From Nectonema munidae (lineage: Eukaryota; Nematomorpha; Nectonematoida; Nectonematidae): a stretch of DNA of 64,000 bases. Location of the stretch: the NCBI GenBank assembly GCA_030549495.1, contig JAUIRK010000883.1:1235501-1299500 (forward strand), given 5' to 3'. Made by a program: the position numbers and the translations under genes. Below, piece by piece: positions 58,800 to 64,000 of this stretch (positions are counted from its first letter, which is position 1; each line of letters opens with the position of its first letter). The notes under the pieces are model-generated. The model was not told the DNA's origin. It saw only the letters and a list, made by a program, of their open reading frames with translations, and made no database searches.

Positions 58800-60290
58800 C
58801 CAAAAATTTTTTTGCCTCCAAAATTGGAATAGATTGTCAATACTGCAATAATAATAATTAAGTAAGTTAAAATCAAATTTAAAATTACTTTAATTGTACC
58901 ATTTTTTGATTTTTTTAATTTTCAAATATGTTGACCAGATGTACATTTTTAAGGGGTACCAAGAAACATCTACATTTTATTTATAGGGTGTTTTGTCAAA
59001 AGAGCTTTTCAATCACAAAAATCGATATAAGCTTGTCTGTGTGCGGATGTTTAATTTCGTGATTTTTGAATTTCGTATCTATTTCAATGTTTCAGTGTTT
59101 ATCACATATTATAAAAAAACTTAGTCAAATAACACTTTTGCAATGAACCAGAATTTTCTTTGTGTTCCTGAAGATCAAACTGGATTATTATAACATAATT
59201 ATATCAGTCAAAATAGAAAAAGTTTCAAACTCTTTTAACTTCCATAAGATAATTCTATGAGCGGATCGAGGACCTGGTCCACATGTGGCAAAAACCGAAA
59301 GCAAATTTAAGGATGGATAAAGACAAAAGTGATACAAAAATTGTCTTTTTTTTTTTTACTTAGATTTAATCTAAGTTTTTGTACTTAACACTCAATCATT
59401 TTGCGTACTTTGTGACAAAATTACAATACAAATTTTAAATATATAATTGTATAAGATTAGATAGGAACTTTTTGTTATCAACTAAGTGACAATCATTGAT
59501 AGATAACAGACACATCATGAACCAATAATAACGAGTGAAGAGCTTTGCACTATCTTTAGTGCATACTACATAGGATATATATGATTCAAAAATTTGGTTA
59601 GTGGATGAGAGGTTGTATGGAGAATGTACCCCATGTAGCGCTTCTATAGATGCGCCACAGAACTCTTACATTTGAATTGATTGACATGACCTAAGATTTA
59701 TCCCAATCAAAGTTCGTGTTAAGAGAATGTATAGAATGCAGGGATATCCAGTATGGTCTATTAGACAACTTTATAGCCAATGAAATTACCGTAAAACAGT
59801 AAAGAATCAATAGGATTTGTTTGGTCAAAGTCAACGTTTAAAAATAGGAATAATAAGTGATCGTTAGATGAAATATTTGTAGCCAATTAGCTAACAGTAG
59901 ACTAAATGATACGGTTTTTATTTGTTATTTCCTAAAAACGAGTAATCTTGTAGATCAAATTAGTCAATCAGACGGTGCTCTTCAAAAATCCCATTCAAAA
60001 ATCCACCTTTCAAAAGTCATCTCCTTTTCCAAAGCTTTCAGGCCAAAATATATTTTCCCTTAACGTGAAAGAAAGATAAATAAAAAAGTTGACATTTTTT
60101 CATATCCTTCCCGATAGTTTTAATTTCAATGAAATTAATAAAAATCCGTTTTACCTTGCCATAACCACTAAGAACATATGTTGTTAATGAAGACTTGTAG
60201 AAATGTTTTATACTTGTAGATGAGGATATTTTTTAAATATATAGAATAAATTATGAAGTATATAAAAAGCAATCAAGATTTTATCTTAAA
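58800..60290. other. Intergenic, no recognised gene
   Basis: AT-rich. GAGCGGATCGAGGACC near 59260 resembles the CGGATCCAG terminus seen inverted near 60685, but pairing them is not secure. Confidence 0.4.
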
Positions 60291-60295
60291 ACATT

Positions 60296-60420
60296 TTATT
60301 TAAACACTTCTTCTGGTAAAATTGACTGAAAAGAAGGCTTCCAAAAATCCGCTTTCTCCATATTTCTTTTCAAAAATGGAATGAAATCGCGAAACATTTG
60401 AAGTGAATTCAAACATAATT
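60296..60420 (-). CDS. Possible terminal exon of an unknown gene
   Basis: On the minus strand a strong T-rich acceptor (TTTTTTTTTCAG) precedes an open frame encoding LCLNSLQMFRDFIPFLKRNM and then SFQSILPEEVFK-stop. An AATAAA overlaps the stop codon. No upstream exon or family could be recognised. Confidence 0.35.
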
Positions 60421-60654
60421 TCTGAAAAAAAAATAAAAGACACGGTTGTATACAAAAGTGGAAATGTTTACTTTTGAAGTTGAATGCTTTGCTGGTAAGC
60501 GTTCCTGCATGTTTAATGCTGTTGTAAATGTAGTTAGAACATATGTTTTTTAATCGTATTTGCAAGTAAACGTATTTTCTTTTTGTTTGCTTCCATCAAA
60601 TATTTCCATCTTGATGAGTTCACAGATAGTATTTATATGTAGTAGTATTTTTTT

Positions 60655-60696
60655 TTAAGTTGGCCCCCTATGGTCAAATTCTGGATCCGCCACTGT
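60655..60696 (-). repeat. Solitary transposon terminus (AGTGGCGGATCCAG type)
   Basis: On the minus strand reads CAGTGGCGGATCCAGAATTT, then GACCATAGGGGGCC. This terminus type is widespread in animal DNA transposons. Partner end not found. Confidence 0.45.
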
Positions 60697-60969
60697 CCAT
60701 CTATACAACCAAATTGACGTCATCTGTTACGTTTAATACAATACCTATAGCAAAGATCTCTTTTCTTTATGATCATAATACAAAAGAGAAACAAATGTGG
60801 TTATGCTCTGAGATAATTTTGATTCTTGGATCTTGTTTTACCTAACTTTCAGAAACCATCGGGATAGGAAATTTGTCTTAATCAAATAAAAAGCAATCTC
60901 AAAACTTATGCATCTTTGTTTGAAGATTATGTTTACTGATTTAACATCTCATACCAGAGAGTGGACGAT

Positions 60970-61360
60970 CTAGAATGCGATAGGTTATCTCATTTACAGG
61001 TGCCTACTTTTGATACAAGTTTACCTTTCACTATTGCAGTAGCCATTTTACTATTAATATTATTATCAATTTCTGCAAGAGGTTCAAAGTCAAAGTTTCA
61101 ATCCATCGAGATTTTTAATATATCGGGATTGAATTTCATCAAATACTTGAACTGCATGCTACTTAGCTGCTTTTTGCCATTTTTGGCTTTCCTTAAACGT
61201 TATGTGAGGTAGATAGCGAACTTTAGGCTCACCATTCGATGTGCTTTTCTTTGATAGTACTTTTTTTTTCCAAAGTCCATTTTTTGCATTGCTCACAATG
61301 GTTAACTTTTCATCTTCTGTACTATGTAAAAAGTTCTAGATATTAATCCGTAATTTCTTT
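60970..61360 (-). pseudogene. Coding-like fossil of unknown family
   Basis: The minus frame runs HSTEDEKLTIVSNAKNGLWK, KKSTSNGEPKVRYLPHITFK and ESQKWQKAA to a stop near 61170. After a frame change it continues with FKYLMKFNPDILKISMD and MATAIVKGKLVSKVGTC. The composition is protein-like. The family is unknown to me; a decayed transposon protein is likely. Confidence 0.35.
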
Positions 61361-61491
61361 TTCCCTTCAATACTTCATAGCACACTCTTTGGGATGAAAA
61401 ACTTTCTCACTATGCGACTTTTATAAATATTTCTTTCATATATGCATTACTTTGATTTTTAAGGTCCATGGGAATTCGATTTTCTTTCCAG

Positions 61492-61598
61492 ATAAAGACG
61501 TTGTTGCAAAGAGTCGCGCAGTGTTAGAAACTCAGTTAGCCAAATTGCTTAGAATCTTCAAGATATTCAAAAAGTTTAGAAGTCAAAGGAACTTCTAG
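61492..61598 (+). CDS. Possible terminal exon of an unknown gene
   Basis: The acceptor TTTCTTTCCAG is followed by a frame encoding KDVVAKSRAVLETQLAKLLR and then IFKIFKKFRSQRNF-stop. This is a basic, helical-looking end, and AATAAA lies near 61635. No upstream exon was found. Confidence 0.3.
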
Positions 61599-61649
61599 TT
61601 TTCTCGAAAACATAAAATTCACCATTTTTATTGGAATAAATGAAAATTA

Positions 61650-64000
61650 TAAGAATTTTTTTAACCAAAAAACTTTAATGTTTATTAAAACAATAAATTT
61701 TTTTAGGGAGGCAACGATTTGAAACTAAAACTTTTTATAAAATGAGATATCTTGGAAGTATTAAACAACTTTTCTAAAAGTTTATCCTACATTAATAAAT
61801 TCAGAACATTTTATGGCATACTAAAGCACAAGGGGAATGCTAATTAGTATTCACCATACAACGTTTCTTCATGTACATGCCAAAGTTTTGGATCAAATTT
61901 GAGACGAAACCTTTCAAGAAGAAGACGTTCACCATGGATCATAGGATATAATTCTCTTTTAAACAATACAAAACCTCATTAATTCCATCTGGAAGATTTC
62001 ATTCTAATCATTGAATTCCCTGTTTCACATCAGGTAAAAACGCAATTTAGATCAGTTGGCCAATAAAAGCAAAGAATTTTTAATCATTTTTCGAATTTGA
62101 AAATGAATTATTTTAACTTTTTTTAATAGTAAAATTTTTTAACTGTCTTTAATGTTTTACAGTGGTGACATTGCCCTTTTGTATCGCCAACTCAAACTAA
62201 CTAACTATAATAATTAACCAATTAATTAAATAAAAATTAATTTGGGCGAGTTAGTATAAGAGAGAGTTGATGCGCGTTGACCAGACCCCAAATTTTAAGA
62301 GCAGAGGTGATATGAAAATTTTTAGTACAAAAATAAGCATTTTTTAATATCTTTTTCGGAAATGTAATGTACACGTTATGTTTTAAAAGTAAACTTTTCA
62401 AATTCGAACATTTTCTGATTAGAATAAGCGCCAATATTGGCTTAAGCATCAGAAATATACAAATTTTACAAAAGTGCGCAGCAGTAAAACTTCGTCATGC
62501 GGCAATTTCAGTTTTGTGAAACTTTCTAATTTTAAATAGGAAGTTATAGTCAGAGTTTCACATTTTCTCGTTTCTATAAATATATAGGCTCAAAACGCAA
62601 ATGAAAATGGCAAAAATGGAAATGTCGACCTAGAACTCTGCTAGAATTAGATAAATGAAAGTTTTTATTAATTAATAAAATTAATTTAAATATAGCTTAA
62701 TATTTTAATGTTAAGATATGGAAAAAAATTTAGTGACAAAATTACCTAAGTTACAAAGCCAAATTCTTGATTTTCCCTCCAGATTCCTTGATTTAAATGG
62801 AAAAAGGATGGGCCTTTCACTGAATAACTTCATTTCGAAAAGCCTTGTACATAGAGCATTGAATTATAACTGGCAATTCAAAAAGAAGCAAAAAATTTTT
62901 TTATCTTGATCTGAAAAGTGAAGCAATTGCATTTGGATGCGAGTGCCTTTCGTACATTTTCGTAAAAGTCGTCAATATTTTGGGTGAAGCTTTAAAATTT
63001 CTTGAGTGCGAAAACACAAGGAATCCTTTCAGAACATTCTGGATCATTAAATCACGCAGTAAAATTTTTTTTGCCTCATTTTAATCAATTTTTGATCAAG
63101 GACTGTCTAAGTTCATCATAAATTCTCCTATATATATAGTTCTAGTTTCTCTTACCCATTTTTTTGAACCTTCAGCTCCCTTCAAGCTCTCTAAGAGACA
63201 GGGAGAAGTTATCTCTGGCTTTGATGCCTTTGTATTGGGGTTTCGTTTTTTACTTAACTTGGGGGGGGGGGGGAGATGATGGAAGGATTATTTAATACTT
63301 TTAATTGCTTCTGGAAGCTTCTAGAATCTTATTTTAAGTAGAAGGAATGAAGGAAGGAAAATTTATTGTTTAAACACAAATTTTAGACATGATGAGCAAA
63401 GTTTCATTTGAATCAAATATACATTTAAGATCAGTGCTGCTTAAAAATGCATATTTAATTAAATAAGTGATAATGAATTTAATTATTAAATTAAATTAAA
63501 ATAATAAAAACAAACACGTGTAAAAAGTAAATAAAACAAAAAAAATAGAGGAATATGTTTTAATTCAATTAAATTTCGTAATAAACTTTTAACTTTGTTT
63601 AAATAAATGTTGTAATTCCTTTTTTATTCAATAAGTTAAAACAAAAGTAGATTTAAATGATTCTTTATTCACAGAGGTAGCATCTTCACTTGATCCATTT
63701 ATACAGATCTCTTCTTTACTTGAATGCACTTTCAGATGGATCATCTTTGATTCGTTGATTTAGAGAGGAACGACCTTTTCTCGGTTGATTTTCAGGAGTT
63801 CAAAACACTTCGAACCCAAAAGTTTAAAGCATTTCGGTAAGAAACGTCAAAAACTAGGTACGGAAATGTCCATCACCATATTTTCAGAGTTATTGTCTTT
63901 ACTCGAGCAATGGCCAGAGAATGAAGCGATGCTAGAGAAGTGAAATTCGCTGAACATTTGCAAATACGCTAAAAAAAAGATTAATAGAAATGTTTTCAAC
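61650..64000. other. Intergenic, with a weak coding-like patch at 62718-63060
   Basis: Positions 62718-62909 and, in another frame, 62910-63060 read like a decayed protein (FGCECLSYIFVKVVNILGEA). No family recognised. A G-run lies near 63265. The rest is AT-rich. Confidence 0.3.

Noticed and set aside
59258-60696. A single element bounded by GAGCGGATCGAGGACC and CTGGATCCGCCACTG
   Set aside because: The termini resemble each other only partly and no target duplication is visible.

Overview
This is AT-rich nuclear DNA from an animal. It carries spliceosomal introns, polyadenylation signals and many eukaryotic transposons. Two conserved proteins can be assembled from its exons. The divergent Rad21 and the mix of elements (Merlin, MULE, piggyBac, hAT, LINEs, a tRNA-derived SINE) suggest an arthropod, perhaps a crustacean such as a copepod. 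The species is inference. There are no bacterial operons, CRISPR arrays or rRNA genes, and I saw no LTR or other virus-like element.

Layout. 1-2882: a dead Mutator-like (MULE) transposon encoding PHD finger, OTU protease and transposase. 3200-4770: a tandem repeat with a period of about 145 bp. 4952-5510: a compact intronless gene for a Cys/His-rich 116-residue protein, with a heat-shock-type TATA/Inr promoter. 6731-13016, minus strand: a two-exon MICOS10/Mic10 gene whose 5.8-kb intron holds a foldback element, a composite repeat, a LINE remnant and a Merlin transposon that itself contains a MITE. 13840-15180: a minus-strand LINE ORF1/endonuclease remnant. 15734-54211: a complete RAD21/SCC1 cohesin gene in 12 exons, about 696 codons over 38.5 kb. 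54544-64000: mostly anonymous, with one SINE, two possible terminal exons and some coding-like fossils.

The RAD21 introns hold most of the mobile DNA. Intron 3 has a hAT MITE with a perfect 8-bp target duplication. Intron 5 has a FDTTASNTG-type element interrupted by a full-length hAT transposon. Intron 8 has about 1 kb of pure CA dinucleotide. Intron 9 has a foldback-like element with a perfect 8-bp duplication, a LINE broken up by a piggyBac fossil, a 14-copy array of a 36-bp repeat carrying a tRNA T-arm/B-box, and a duplicated 259-bp unit. Intron 11 has a further hAT MITE.

The two firm host genes are independent housekeeping functions: Mic10 shapes mitochondrial cristae, and Rad21 is the kleisin that closes the cohesin ring. 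The most unusual host features are the Cys-rich C-terminal extension of Mic10 and the neighbouring heat-shock-promoter gene for another Cys-rich small protein. The most unusual non-gene features are the T-arm array and the foldback-like element.
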